A stretch of 40,260 bases of DNA, taken from contig DKIV01000045.1 in assembly GCA_002454425.1 (NCBI GenBank), positions 382-40,641 of the forward strand, written 5' to 3'. The notes beneath the pieces are model-generated. The model was not told the DNA's origin. It worked only from the letters and a program-made list of their open reading frames with translations, and made no database searches. Within the stretch, counting starts at the first letter, position 1. Each line of letters begins with the position of its first letter. Origin of the DNA: Sphingobacteriaceae bacterium UBA6709 (lineage in GTDB: Bacteria; Bacteroidota; Bacteroidia; Sphingobacteriales; Sphingobacteriaceae). Made by a program: the position numbers and the translations under genes. This document shows positions 1 through 9,202 of this stretch, piece after piece.

Positions 1-9
1 ATCGTAATC

Positions 10-104
10 TACAAATCCCGAAGGCTACGCGAGGTACTGTCCCGCGAACGGAAGCACCACCCGAGCCCTTCAAGCTGGGGCGCCGGAAGATGGAATAGGG
101 AGCA
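10..104 (+). repeat. Left copy of terminal inverted repeat (95 nt)
   Basis: This segment reappears as its reverse complement at 40166-40260. The two copies align without gaps, with 6 mismatches in 95 positions. They diverge immediately after the inner end, which reads GGGAGCA on this strand. The outer boundary cannot be seen because the right copy runs to the last base of the window. The segment is G+C-rich compared with its surroundings. It contains short self-complementary blocks (CGCG on both sides of a short loop, GGCGCC), so a structured RNA or an element end is possible. An open frame exists on the opposite strand, but three of the differences change amino acids, which argues against a conserved protein. 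I do not recognise the family. Confidence 0.85.
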
Positions 105-183
105 TTCAATAGCAAGAGCATTTTAGGACTAAAGAATACTGCTTGCGCGTAAGCGAAGTTGAACAGGTATGCCTTACAAAGAA

Positions 184-251
184 GTCTTCCGGTTGAAAAT
201 CTAAGCGAGGACTAAGGAGTATCGTACCAGCAGATCAAAACCAAGGAAGAC
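184..251 (+). other. Candidate structured RNA segment next to the left repeat
   Basis: A long-range helix can be drawn between GTCTTCCGGTT (184-194) and AACC-aa-GGAAGAC (239-251): 7 plus 4 base pairs with a 2-nt bulge, enclosing 44 nt. Just upstream, GTAAG (149-153) can pair with CTTAC (173-177). The stretch 105-259 between the repeat and the FUSC gene has no other gene-like content. The density of pairing suggests a folded RNA, perhaps part of the same element as the repeat (for example an intron or ncRNA remnant), but no diagnostic domain such as a group II domain V was found. Chance pairing is not excluded. Confidence 0.3.
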
Positions 252-259
252 ACCTTTGA

Positions 260-2338
260 TCAATTCCTAAAAAAGCTGCTATGACATTGGATCTCCCAAC
301 AAATTTTAAGCAACCACTCCTCCCGGACATCATTCTTTTCCTGAAATGTTAAGTTTCCATCTAACAGAAGTAACGAGTCGCGTAAAATGCCAATTGCGAT
401 TCTGACTGTCGCGATATCAGGAATCTCGACATTCAGTTTATGGCTCAGTCTTGAAGCTGAAAACAACGAAGACAAAACGGAGGTCAACATTTGATTGAGC
501 GTTTGGAAACGATATATATTTTTTTCCTGTAAAGAGAAGCGTCGGGGCTCTGCCAACATGCCATTAAACGCGCTCGATAGATTTGCCAGACTTACATAGG
601 CATCTTTACGAGAAAGCTTATACGACGTTAGGGGCTCGGGCTTTCCTTGCATATCGAGCAACAATTTCTCAAGATAAGCGATGTTAGCCTTGAGCACCTC
701 GCTCATAAAAAAACTGATTTGCGAGGATTCCCACACCGGAAAGACATATGCCGCGGCAAAAGCGATCCCGCAGCCCAGCAAAGTATCCACGAGACGCTCG
801 ATGATGAACACCGTATCAGCGCCAGTATATATATTCAGGCACAAAACCACCATAATAGTAACGAACACCACACTCAGCTTGTAGTTCACGCGATTTAAAG
901 CGAAAAAACACAACAAGGAGAAGCAAGCGAGTGTAAGCTGTAAGGCAGCGCCATGCGTCACATACAATAACAATGAGCCGAAGATAATTCCCATAAGACT
1001 TCCAGCCAATCGTTCTTTATTACGTTTTACCGTATGCTGAAAAGAGGGTCGCATAATAATAACAATGGTCAGGAGAATCCAATAGCTATAGGTACCCAGC
1101 GGTAAAAAAAGAGATAAGAGATATCCGAACAAACATGCCAGCGTAAGTCGTGCTGAAAACCGAAAAATACCTGAGTTGGTATTAATATGTCGGGCAAGGA
1201 TGTTCAGAGGCTTATCGGGATTGCTTATAAAATGGTCATAACTAATTTCTGAAGGTTCGGCATCCATGCTTTCTGTCTTGGAAAGCGCGGCACGAATCTC
1301 TTCAATACGGGCAGACAGTCCGATTACGTTGAGCTTCAGACGGCCTAAGAGACCAGCATGTTCATGGCTTTCTCGTTCAATAATATACTGGAGACGTTCC
1401 TGTAGCAGCTCCAGCTCCTGACGGTAATGATCCTGCAAGGGAACGCCCGCTCCGGAGGTCAGACCATAGGCTAAACGAAACAGTTCGCTCGACATCAAAT
1501 CTATGATATTGCAAACCAGTTCAAGAACTCCACTAGGCCTTAATGTAGTTCGCAGATATTGATAATCATAATGAACTTCATTAATCTCCTCGTAAAGATC
1601 TATCACCGCCACGGATATCCTCAGAAGTCGCTTACCTCCCGAACTCTCCGGATTCCGCGCGCGGCGGTCGCGAAGGACAATAGATCGTAACAATTCCTGC
1701 TTTTCATTCACCCGTAAGTGTCCGGAAAGCAACTGCTTTTCGGCGTCATCAAGAGATACGTCGACCCGGTAAAAGAGTGCTTTCACCTTCAAAAAATCAC
1801 CTGTAGCCGAAATACATTCAGCAACAGAATGGCGGGCAGACTTGAAGGGGAACAGGCGGCTTTGTAAAAGGCTTATCAAATAATACCATGACGTGCCTAT
1901 AAGTACACAAACACTAAAGATAAGCGGATCATGCGGTCTGAATCCAAGGACGAAAATCGACAAAATTATGGAGGCAGTTCCTAATAAATAATAACGAGTT
2001 CCAAATACCGCGAGCATAGAACATGAGAAGACGAGGATAGTAAGTACAACACCCAAAATTACCGGATGCGCCCACAAGGAAGCGTTAAGAAGAGACAAGA
2101 TAAAGAATAAGGGTACCGCGATGAACGACATCGTTTTTTTCTGCTCCAGCGATCCCGCGCTGTCAGTTAAACTTATCATGAGCGAACCCAAACCTATAGC
2201 GATCGCCTCATGAGAATAATCAAGAGAAAATGCCACAATTACGGGAATCACCACGCTCAAGGATATGCGAAGGGCATCGGTAAAATATTCCGAGGTTAAA
2301 AATGACAACGTCCGCAACTTCATCATCGAATTCTTCAT
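260..2338 (-). CDS. FUSC-family (YccS/YhfK-like) inner-membrane protein
   Basis: The product has 692 residues in two membrane modules, with hydrophobic helices at about 20-165 and 395-535. Each module is followed by a polar cytosolic part. This duplicated layout is that of the FUSC superfamily (YccS/YhfK, related to AaeB aromatic-acid efflux pumps and plant aluminium-activated channels). The second module carries the typical stretch ending in MRPSFQHTVKRNKERLAGS (about residues 425-443). Members are thought to export small organic acids or aromatics, but this subgroup is uncharacterised. The start at 2338 lies about 30 nt downstream of a TAnnTTTG promoter box on the same strand. The gene is divergent from the MRJP-like gene. 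Family assignment is fairly sure; the substrate is unknown. Confidence 0.85.
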   Translation of the reverse strand: MKNSMMKLRTLSFLTSEYFTDALRISLSVVIPVIVAFSLDYSHEAIAIGLGSLMISLTDSAGSLEQKKTMSFIAVPLFFILSLLNASLWAHPVILGVVLTILVFSCSMLAVFGTRYYLLGTASIILSIFVLGFRPHDPLIFSVCVLIGTSWYYLISLLQSRLFPFKSARHSVAECISATGDFLKVKALFYRVDVSLDDAEKQLLSGHLRVNEKQELLRSIVLRDRRARNPESSGGKRLLRISVAVIDLYEEINEVHYDYQYLRTTLRPSGVLELVCNIIDLMSSELFRLAYGLTSGAGVPLQDHYRQELELLQERLQYIIERESHEHAGLLGRLKLNVIGLSARIEEIRAALSKTESMDAEPSEISYDHFISNPDKPLNILARHINTNSGIFRFSARLTLACLFGYLLSLFLPLGTYSYWILLTIVIIMRPSFQHTVKRNKERLAGSLMGIIFGSLLLYVTHGAALQLTLACFSLLCFFALNRVNYKLSVVFVTIMVVLCLNIYTGADTVFIIERLVDTLLGCGIAFAAAYVFPVWESSQISFFMSEVLKANIAYLEKLLLDMQGKPEPLTSYKLSRKDAYVSLANLSSAFNGMLAEPRRFSLQEKNIYRFQTLNQMLTSVLSSLFSASRLSHKLNVEIPDIATVRIAIGILRDSLLLLDGNLTFQEKNDVREEWLLKICWEIQCHSSFFRN

Positions 2339-2369
2339 ACCAGTGTCAGGCTTTATTTGTGCTTTCGCG

Positions 2370-2377
2370 CAAAGGTA
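2370..2377 (-). promoter_or_regulatory. Promoter -7 box for the FUSC gene
   Basis: Read on the minus strand this is TACCTTTG, an exact match to the Bacteroidota -7 consensus TAnnTTTG. The -33 region at N19 reads ATG instead of TTG, so the upstream element is weak. The predicted transcript start is near 2363, giving a leader of about 25 nt. Confidence 0.55.
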
Positions 2378-2457
2378 AATAATTTGATATCTTCCACATC
2401 ATGGTCATCCCGATCGTCGATTTCCGAAAACAAAAGAACCTGTTTGTTATTAAAAAC

Positions 2458-3552
2458 ATGAAGAGCATGAAGAGAATACTAACAATGATAATTTGTATTA
2501 CGATGAGCGTTTTAAATAGCCAGGCGCAAGAGCCATCGCTCATCCCTGTAGCGAGTTTTGGAAAAAGTATGGCCATTGGCTTAAGCGTCAATTCTCAAAA
2601 CAGAGTATTTGTATCATTTCCCGACTATAATGGAGATGGATCACTTGCGCTTGCGGAGGTTAAATCAGGGGTATTGCATGCATATCCGAACAGATCTTGG
2701 AATGACCGAAATATGAAAAAGAATTCCTTTACAAGGGTTCAGGACCTATATGTTGACAAAAATGACCATCTGTGGGTGCTTGACTCAAAGCCTGCCGGAG
2801 CGAACAACATTTTTGGGAATAGCCAGTCAGCCAAAGTTGGAGAATTCAAACTCGTTGACATCAACACTAAAACCAATCAAGTGGAGAAGACCTATTATTT
2901 CGACAATCTTGATAAAAGTAAATCAGCGTTAAATGATGTGCGGGTGGATGTGAAAAGACGTCTTGCGTACCTCTCTGATCCGGGACTGTCGAGCATCGTT
3001 GTCCTTGATCTCGAAAGCGGAAAAACACGCTCGCTCCTTGAGCAGTCAACATTTACTCTTGCCGACCCGATAGTACTGAAATACGATGGCAAAGAAATGA
3101 AAGATAAGAACGGAAAAGCTTTTTCTTCTAATATCAACAGTATTGCCCTCAGCCCCGATGCTCAATATTTCTATTTCAAACCAATAAACAAAAAGAAGCT
3201 CTTTAAAATAGAGACTCGATATCTCGCTGACAGCAACATTTCTGAAGAAGAACTTAGAACCAAGGTTCTGGTTGCGGGGGAAACGGGAATTACGCATGGT
3301 TTAATAAGCGACAGAAAAGGCTCGGTATATCTTTCTACGTCCGAAGACTATTCCATTTCCTATATTGATACACAGGGACAGTTAAAAACCCTGATACGCG
3401 ATAAAAGAATTCTGTGGCCTGACTCATTCGGCATAGGAACGGACGGCTATCTCTATTTTAGTTGTTCACAACTACAGCGACAAGCACAATGGAACGATGG
3501 CAAAGATGAAACGGAATATCCCTTTAGCATTTACAAAGTGAAGCTTCCCTAG
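2458..3552 (+). CDS. Secreted major royal jelly protein (yellow)-like beta-propeller protein
   Basis: The product has 364 residues from the chosen start. The frame stays open to an ATG at 2401, but that adds a polar 19-residue N-terminus before a clear signal peptide (MKSMKRILTMIICITM, cleavage near NSQAQ), so the start at 2458 (or 2467) is preferred. After the signal the protein has repeating WxLD / YLSDPG / SPD-type strands. Examples are DLYVDKNDHLWVLDSKP, then RLAYLSDPGLSSIVVLDL, then INSIALSPDAQYFYFKP. This is the pattern of the MRJP/yellow family, six-bladed propellers related to gluconolactonase-type proteins. Bacterial members are secreted and mostly uncharacterised. The gene converges on the HPP gene 35 bp downstream. 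Confidence 0.8.
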   Translation: MKSMKRILTMIICITMSVLNSQAQEPSLIPVASFGKSMAIGLSVNSQNRVFVSFPDYNGDGSLALAEVKSGVLHAYPNRSWNDRNMKKNSFTRVQDLYVDKNDHLWVLDSKPAGANNIFGNSQSAKVGEFKLVDINTKTNQVEKTYYFDNLDKSKSALNDVRVDVKRRLAYLSDPGLSSIVVLDLESGKTRSLLEQSTFTLADPIVLKYDGKEMKDKNGKAFSSNINSIALSPDAQYFYFKPINKKKLFKIETRYLADSNISEEELRTKVLVAGETGITHGLISDRKGSVYLSTSEDYSISYIDTQGQLKTLIRDKRILWPDSFGIGTDGYLYFSCSQLQRQAQWNDGKDETEYPFSIYKVKLP

Positions 3553-3587
3553 AAAACTGATTAAACAGGTGACCTGAACGAAACGAG

Positions 3588-4175
3588 TTAGTAATGATGA
3601 TACCTACGTTTCCACACTTTAAACCAATGTTTATTTCGGGGATACGATCTATGTGGCGTAGCATTATTACAGAATATGGCCACAAGCAGCAGTATCAACG
3701 TTCCGATGAATACGGGACTTATCACGTACCAGTAACCGAGGGCCAGGATTTTGGCTGATCCGATATTCGCAATAAGCGCTGTCGCGCCTCCCGGAGGATG
3801 CAGCGTTTTGGTTATCTGCATACATACGATAGCGAGCGATACTGCCAGAGCCGCGGTGATCCATGGTTCCGCCGGTATGAATTTATGAACTGTTACACCT
3901 ACCAGAGCACTAACCACATGTCCGCCAATAAGGTTGCGAGGCTGCGCGAGCGGGCTATCAATAGCGCCATAAATAAGCACAGAGGAGGCACCGAAAGAAC
4001 CTATCAGAAAAAGATTATCATAGGACCCCACGTATCTGCTGTTTATAAATCCGATAATGCCTATGCCAACGAAGGAGCCTATGAATGTCCATAAATGTTC
4101 CCGAACATCAATAAGAGTTTCCTGATAAATAATATACTTTGCGCGTCGCGCATGCCGGCGAATTCTGCTTTTCAT
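3588..4175 (-). CDS. HPP-family integral membrane protein
   Basis: The product has 195 residues, a basic N-terminus and about four membrane helices. It has the family signature HPPGGATAL (HPP at residues 126-128) and the preceding SPLAQPRNLIGGH block (74-86). HPP proteins are short four-helix membrane proteins. A chloroplast member takes part in nitrite transport; the bacterial role is unproven. The C-terminus is rich in His, Arg and Lys. A complete promoter lies so close upstream that the predicted mRNA leader is only about 7 nt. Confidence 0.88.
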   Translation of the reverse strand: MKSRIRRHARRAKYIIYQETLIDVREHLWTFIGSFVGIGIIGFINSRYVGSYDNLFLIGSFGASSVLIYGAIDSPLAQPRNLIGGHVVSALVGVTVHKFIPAEPWITAALAVSLAIVCMQITKTLHPPGGATALIANIGSAKILALGYWYVISPVFIGTLILLLVAIFCNNATPHRSYPRNKHWFKVWKRRYHHY

Positions 4176-4188
4176 ATGAAGATGTATT

Positions 4189-4218
4189 CAAAAATAGCCA
4201 TTTCCTGAAAATCGGCAA
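4189..4218 (-). promoter_or_regulatory. Promoter for the HPP gene
   Basis: On the minus strand, TTG (4218-4216), a 19-nt spacer and TATTTTTG (4196-4189) match TTG-N19-TAnnTTTG exactly. The start codon ends at 4175, so the predicted transcript begins about 7 nt before it and is almost leaderless. The rest of 4219-4331 holds nothing I can assign. Confidence 0.7.
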
Positions 4219-4331
4219 GGATAATGTGTTATATAAAAGCAGGGAGCAGATGCGATCACCTACAAGAGTTCATGATCTAAATATCTCTAACGATAGGGCA
4301 GAGCGGATCGTTATTTCTAAATTAGCTCTTT

Positions 4332-4356
4332 TGAAAAGCCGGGCCATGGGGGCCCG
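4332..4356 (-). terminator. Rho-independent terminator of the susCD-sulfatase operon
   Basis: CGGGCC (4340-4345) and GGCCCG (4351-4356) form a 6-bp G+C stem with a 5-nt loop. On the minus strand it is followed by GCTTTTC. It lies 29 nt beyond the stop codon of the last gene of the operon. Confidence 0.65.
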
Positions 4357-4384
4357 ACTACCGTATTGAGAAAGCAAAAAATAA

Positions 4385-6046
4385 TTAAAGTCCATTTGAG
4401 GGAGCGACAAGCTCAATAGTTTTACTCTTGCGGAACTGTTTCATCATGGGAGGTTCTTTGGTTTCGAGTTTACCGAAATCTACCACTCCTGTCTGAGCCG
4501 CCCATACAAAGTATTTCTGCGACAACCTGCTTACGACGTCGTGATGCGCGGCAGCCACATTCTGGCGTTCCGTAGGATCTACACTCAGATCGTACAACTC
4601 CCAGGCGTAAGAGGGCCATGTAGATAAGAGTTTCCATTTCCCCTCACGTACAGCTCTGTTTCCGGCACGTTCCCAAAATAAAGGAGCATCGCGAGTCACG
4701 GTATCTGATTTTCCTATCAACAGGGGCATCAGACTTTTGCCGGCCAGTGGATTGCTCTTTGTTTTTTTATACGATGATGGATATTTTACGCCAGCCAAAT
4801 CGTAAACCGTTGGCGCAATATCTATAATATGTCCCGCGCCCCGGGCGACACGTCCGGCAGCGATCTTTCCCGGAAACCAGGCGATAAACGGCGTATTGAT
4901 TCCTCCTTCGTACATATAATCTTTAAATGCTCGAAAGGGGGTATTAGAGGCCCAGGACCAGTTCTTACTTTGCGACTCAAACGATCCCGCGGAACCTACG
5001 GGGCCTTCATTTCGTAAAGCACCACCGAACCATTTTACCAAGTCCTCCGCTGGAGCGCCATTGTCGGACATAAACACGATCATCGTATTCTTATCCTCAC
5101 CACTGTCCTTCAGTTGCTTTAAAAGAATACCAATATTCTTATCGAGCCGGTCGACCATCGCCGCGAACACCTCCATCTTTGCAGCCCAGGCTTTACGCTG
5201 ATCATAAGACAAGCGATCCCAATCGTAGATATCATCGTCTTTTTCAGAAGCTTGTAACCCCGCACTGATTAAACCCAGGTCGCGTTGCCGCGCCAATCTT
5301 GCTTCGCGAAGTTTATCCCATCCCCCGTCGTATTTACCCTTATAGCGGGCAATATCCTCAGGCAAGGCATGCAAAGGCCAATGTGGTGCTGTGTATGCCA
5401 GATATAAGAAAAAGGGTTTCTTGTCCGCGCGCGTCTTCAAAAAACCTAAAGCTTTCGAGGTAATCAAGTCCGTCTGATAGTAAGTACCCGGTTCATGCAG
5501 TTCAGGCTGTCCATCAAGCATATAAGGTTGCCCTCGTTCGCCGGCGAGTCCTCCCTGATCAAAATAACTTCCGTTTTCTGAAAGAAAGGAATGATCGAAG
5601 CCTCGTTGCCAGGGGAAGCTCTGTCCTTTGCCGCTGACATGCCATTTGCCCGACATCAAGGTTTGATACCCTCCCTGCCGCAAGACCTCTGCCATCGTCA
5701 ATGAGGAGTTATTTATAAAACCCTGATAGGCTGGAAGTCCCAGATCCTGCGAAAAATAGCCCACCCCTGCCTTATGTTGATACTGACCGGTGAGCAAGGA
5801 TGCCCTACTGGGGGCGCAGATAGAATTGTTATAAAATTGCTGCAGCCTTAAGCCCTCAGCGGCAAGTCTGTCGAGGTTTGGCGTTTTTATCTCCGAGCCA
5901 TATGAGCCCAGATCTGAATAGCCGAGGTCATCTGCAAGAATGACGATGATATTTGGACGTCGCTGGCTCTGCGCGGCGGCTGGTTTGCTCAACGACGCCA
6001 GTGTCGTTGCCAGATAAAGCGAAAGTATCTTAGTTTGTATTGACAT
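4385..6046 (-). CDS. Secreted S1-family sulfatase (second in pair)
   Basis: The product has 553 residues with an N-terminal signal peptide (cleavage near KPAAAQ). The N-terminal metal site is seen in ILADDLGYSD (D39, D40). The Cys-type sulfatase signature CAPSRASLLTGQ has Cys77 as the residue to be converted to formylglycine. A second metal-site block is MSDNGAP. Sulfatases of this type hydrolyse sulfate esters on glycans or aryl compounds in the periplasm. The gene is 28 nt downstream of a paralogue of similar length and is last in an operon with susC and susD, which points to a sulfated glycan. No formylglycine-generating enzyme or anSME is in the window. The exact substrate cannot be told. 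Confidence 0.93.
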   Translation of the reverse strand: MSIQTKILSLYLATTLASLSKPAAAQSQRRPNIIVILADDLGYSDLGSYGSEIKTPNLDRLAAEGLRLQQFYNNSICAPSRASLLTGQYQHKAGVGYFSQDLGLPAYQGFINNSSLTMAEVLRQGGYQTLMSGKWHVSGKGQSFPWQRGFDHSFLSENGSYFDQGGLAGERGQPYMLDGQPELHEPGTYYQTDLITSKALGFLKTRADKKPFFLYLAYTAPHWPLHALPEDIARYKGKYDGGWDKLREARLARQRDLGLISAGLQASEKDDDIYDWDRLSYDQRKAWAAKMEVFAAMVDRLDKNIGILLKQLKDSGEDKNTMIVFMSDNGAPAEDLVKWFGGALRNEGPVGSAGSFESQSKNWSWASNTPFRAFKDYMYEGGINTPFIAWFPGKIAAGRVARGAGHIIDIAPTVYDLAGVKYPSSYKKTKSNPLAGKSLMPLLIGKSDTVTRDAPLFWERAGNRAVREGKWKLLSTWPSYAWELYDLSVDPTERQNVAAAHHDVVSRLSQKYFVWAAQTGVVDFGKLETKEPPMMKQFRKSKTIELVAPSNGL

Positions 6047-6074
6047 TATTAACGTTGTTTAAATACTTCTGAAA

Positions 6075-7694
6075 TTAACGGGCACGTCGGGGGGCGGCAT
6101 TTCGCGATGCCGGAGCACTGCGCAAACGGCTGTAATCAATTACTCCGTTTTTAGATGCCCAGTTATCATATAACCCTTTAAGTCGACTGACAATATCGGG
6201 ATGTGATGCTGCCAGATCCTGGTTTTCGCCACGATCGGAAGCGATATCATAAAGTTCAAGCTTATTGCCACTTTCTACTGCCGACACGAGCTTCCAGTCG
6301 TCCTGTCGCACGGCGAAATTGCCACCGCGTTCCCAGAACAGGGGTTCTCCACGATTGACGCGATCATCATTTCCGCGCAGCACGCCCTTTAACGATCTGC
6401 CAGGTAAAGGCTTAGCCTTGAAACCCGCTAATTGTTGAGGATACGCCACTCCGGCAAAATCATATATTGTGGGTGCCAGATCAATCAGATGAGCCGTGCC
6501 CTGCTTAATCTTTCCCCCTTCGATGGCTGCCGGATACCATGCGATAAAAGGAGCACTGATGCCCCCTTCGTAGGGAGCGCCCTTGTAGCTGCGCAACGGA
6601 GAATTACCCGTTTGCGACCAATTGCTGTTTTGTACATCATACGATCCGGCAGAGCCTACGGGACCGGTGTTACGACGTGTGTATATCGCGGTACCTTCGC
6701 CACCCTGGGCACCATTATCAGAAATGAAAAGGATGAGTGTATTATCATAAGCGCCCACTCGCTTCAGATATTCCAACAGGCGTCCGATACTCTGGTCTAC
6801 GTGATCGACCATGGCGGCATACACTTCCTGACGGCGTTGCCAGAATTCCTTTTCATCAAAAGTAAGTCTGTTCCAGGCAGCCACACGTCCATCATGCTTA
6901 GTTATGGCTTGTTTGTCTGTAATAACCCCTAGCTTTCTTGCGTTTTCTCCTCGTTCCAGACGTAGCGAATCCCAGCCCATTGCATACTTTCCCTTGTATC
7001 GGGCGATGTCCTGAGGAAGTGCCTGCAAGGGCCAATGTGGGGCGTTAAATGCCAAGTAGAGGAAAAAGGGCTTATCCTCTTTCTTTTGAGCGCCTATGAA
7101 GTCCAGCGCATGGTCGGTAATCGCGTCGGTAAGATAGCTTTCAGGCTTAAGGTAAAAGGGCTTGTTATCCAATACCAACGGAACGGTTGGAGCGTCTACA
7201 TTGCCCAGTTCATAGTAGTTACTGGCGCCTCCGGTAAATCCAAAGAAGTGCTCAAAGCCGCGCTGATTGGGCCATTGATCGAAGTCGTCGCCGACATGCC
7301 ATTTCCCCGACATCAGCGTTGAATATCCACCTTTACGCAACACCTCAGCCAGTGTTAAGGACTCGCGATTAAGAAAACCCTGATATTCCGGCAATCCTAA
7401 GTTATAATTGAAAAAGCCCACGCCCGCCTGATGCTGATATTGGCCGGTGAGCAACGAAGCGCGCGTAGGCGCACAGATGGCATTGTTGTAAAACTCGCGC
7501 AGACGAACCCCTTCTCGAGCCAAACGGGCGATGTTAGGCGTGGCGATGTCAGATGCTCCGTAAGGTGAGATATCAGAAAATCCAAGATCATCAACCATAA
7601 TAAGGATCACATTCGGGCGCTTAGGCTGCTTTGCTGTGAGCTGACTCACCAACAGAATCAGCATCAGACTAATCATTACTCTAAAATTTGTCAT
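6075..7694 (-). CDS. Secreted S1-family sulfatase (first in pair)
   Basis: The product has 539 residues with a signal peptide (MTNFRVMISLMLILL, cleavage near LTAKQ). It has the metal-binding MVDDLGFSD (D35, D36), the signature CAPTRASLLTGQ (Cys74 to formylglycine) and ISDNGAQGG. It is clearly a paralogue of the neighbouring sulfatase, with the same block order and similar spacing, including QYQHxAGVG and KPFFLYLAxxAPHWPL. The basic tail (ASRNAAPRRAR) is unusual. It begins 10 nt after susD, so it is cotranscribed. Duplication followed by divergence to another sulfate position or linkage is the simplest reading. Confidence 0.93.
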   Translation of the reverse strand: MTNFRVMISLMLILLVSQLTAKQPKRPNVILIMVDDLGFSDISPYGASDIATPNIARLAREGVRLREFYNNAICAPTRASLLTGQYQHQAGVGFFNYNLGLPEYQGFLNRESLTLAEVLRKGGYSTLMSGKWHVGDDFDQWPNQRGFEHFFGFTGGASNYYELGNVDAPTVPLVLDNKPFYLKPESYLTDAITDHALDFIGAQKKEDKPFFLYLAFNAPHWPLQALPQDIARYKGKYAMGWDSLRLERGENARKLGVITDKQAITKHDGRVAAWNRLTFDEKEFWQRRQEVYAAMVDHVDQSIGRLLEYLKRVGAYDNTLILFISDNGAQGGEGTAIYTRRNTGPVGSAGSYDVQNSNWSQTGNSPLRSYKGAPYEGGISAPFIAWYPAAIEGGKIKQGTAHLIDLAPTIYDFAGVAYPQQLAGFKAKPLPGRSLKGVLRGNDDRVNRGEPLFWERGGNFAVRQDDWKLVSAVESGNKLELYDIASDRGENQDLAASHPDIVSRLKGLYDNWASKNGVIDYSRLRSAPASRNAAPRRAR

Positions 7695-7704
7695 GATAAT
7701 CAGG

Positions 7705-9162
7705 TTAAAATCCTACCCAATCAGGGTTTTGCTTAAGTTTCGGATTGAGATTTAGTTCGCGTTGCGGTATTGGAAAATGGATGTGACGCTTTGCCGCCAA
7801 GGTCTTACCCGCATTTTTTAAGGTCGTCACATAGTAATCGGGGCCACGTCTAACGAGGTCAAACCATCGCTGATATTCATACACCAGCTCACGCCGGCGT
7901 TCCAGAAACACGGAATCACGGAATACCTGTTGTGAGAGTCCCGGCGCCAGCGTTGCCAAAGGCGAAATATTTGCGCGTTTGCGCACCTGATCCACAGCAT
8001 CATAGGCGGCAGGAACAGGCCCCTGCAATTCGTTAACAGCCTCAGCGTAAATCAGCAATACCTCGGCATAACGCACAATAGGAAGGTTCTTGGATGACTG
8101 ACTTTGATTTCCTACCACCGCCGGGTCGTAATACTTGTTGAATTGAGGTGAAAACTTATAAAGCGTTCCGTTCACCGGGCTGATCATCTCGGTGACAAAG
8201 GTTACAGCCTTTCTGCTGTCAGCATCGCTAAACCTTTGATAAAGCCCCCCCTGCGCGTGCAAGGCGTCAGCGTAATCGCCATTAATGCCCGGTACATCTG
8301 CCGGTGCTGAACGGCTGGCCAGACTGTTGCCCTGATATCCGGAATTACCCTGAAACTGAGCTGAAAAGATATGTTCCTTGCCGTTCTTGGTAGCAACATT
8401 AAAAACATCAGCGAAATTCTCGAACAAAGCATACTGTCTGCTATCGATAATCTCCTTGCTCATGGCGGCGGCCTCGGCCCAGCGCTGACGTGTTAAATAT
8501 ACTTTAGCAAGTACGGCTGCAGCGGCGCCACTGGTAGCTCTTCCGACGTTTGACGCGTTGTAGCTCGTCGGCAACTGACGCGCATCCGTCAAATCCGTTT
8601 CAATCTGCGCGTAAACATCTTCTTCGGGACTATTACCTACATACAACTCCTCCTCATTTAGCGATGCCGGCTCATGAAGAACCAGCGGTATATCACCAAA
8701 CCAACGGACGAGATTGAAGTAATGAAGAGCCCGCAGGAATTTTGCCTCATTAATAAGGCGTAAGCGAGCGTCGTCTGTTATAGCGGAAGCCGGTATTTGT
8801 GCAATACGATCAATGGCTACATTCGATGCGTTGATGGCATCGTAACTCTGCTTCCATAATTGCTCCATGCGATCATTTGAGGAATCGTGCGAGAGGTTTG
8901 AAATGGCACGTACATGTGCATTGCGGGCGCGAGGTCCCGCTTCGTAATCATCGGTGGCCATTTCTACACCGATCTGAAACAGGCTGTTATAAAGAGACTG
9001 ACCTGACTCATAGAGCTTACGGTACGCTGCTGTTACGGCGGCATTGGCCTGGCTTTCATTTTCATAAAATTGCGATGTTACCAACACCGCCCGGGGGTTC
9101 TCGTCAAGTGAGGAGCACGAGACAAGAAAAAATATCAATATCAGGAAATAGCTTATTTTCAT
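7705..9162 (-). CDS. susD: SusD/RagB-family glycan-binding lipoprotein
   Basis: The product has 485 residues with a lipoprotein signal peptide and lipobox LVSC (Cys16), so it is surface-anchored. The N-terminal SusD-like region is followed by tetratricopeptide-type helices. The C-terminal RagB/SusD blocks are present: YAEVLLIYAEAVNEL, RRRELVYEYQRWFDLVRRG and the closing FPIPQRELNLNPKLKQNPDW. SusD partners cover the SusC channel and bind the glycan. It lies 40 nt downstream of susC and 10 nt upstream of the first sulfatase, fixing the operon order. The ligand is unknown; the sulfatases suggest a sulfated polysaccharide or glycoconjugate. Confidence 0.95.
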   Translation of the reverse strand: MKISYFLILIFFLVSCSSLDENPRAVLVTSQFYENESQANAAVTAAYRKLYESGQSLYNSLFQIGVEMATDDYEAGPRARNAHVRAISNLSHDSSNDRMEQLWKQSYDAINASNVAIDRIAQIPASAITDDARLRLINEAKFLRALHYFNLVRWFGDIPLVLHEPASLNEEELYVGNSPEEDVYAQIETDLTDARQLPTSYNASNVGRATSGAAAAVLAKVYLTRQRWAEAAAMSKEIIDSRQYALFENFADVFNVATKNGKEHIFSAQFQGNSGYQGNSLASRSAPADVPGINGDYADALHAQGGLYQRFSDADSRKAVTFVTEMISPVNGTLYKFSPQFNKYYDPAVVGNQSQSSKNLPIVRYAEVLLIYAEAVNELQGPVPAAYDAVDQVRKRANISPLATLAPGLSQQVFRDSVFLERRRELVYEYQRWFDLVRRGPDYYVTTLKNAGKTLAAKRHIHFPIPQRELNLNPKLKQNPDWVGF

Positions 9163-9202
9163 GACAATAATTTGTTGCGTTAACGATATGTGAGAACTGC
9201 TC

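Noticed and set aside
4139..4369. 76-codon plus-strand open frame over the HPP start and its promoter
   Set aside because: It overlaps the HPP promoter, a start codon and a terminator; no protein features.
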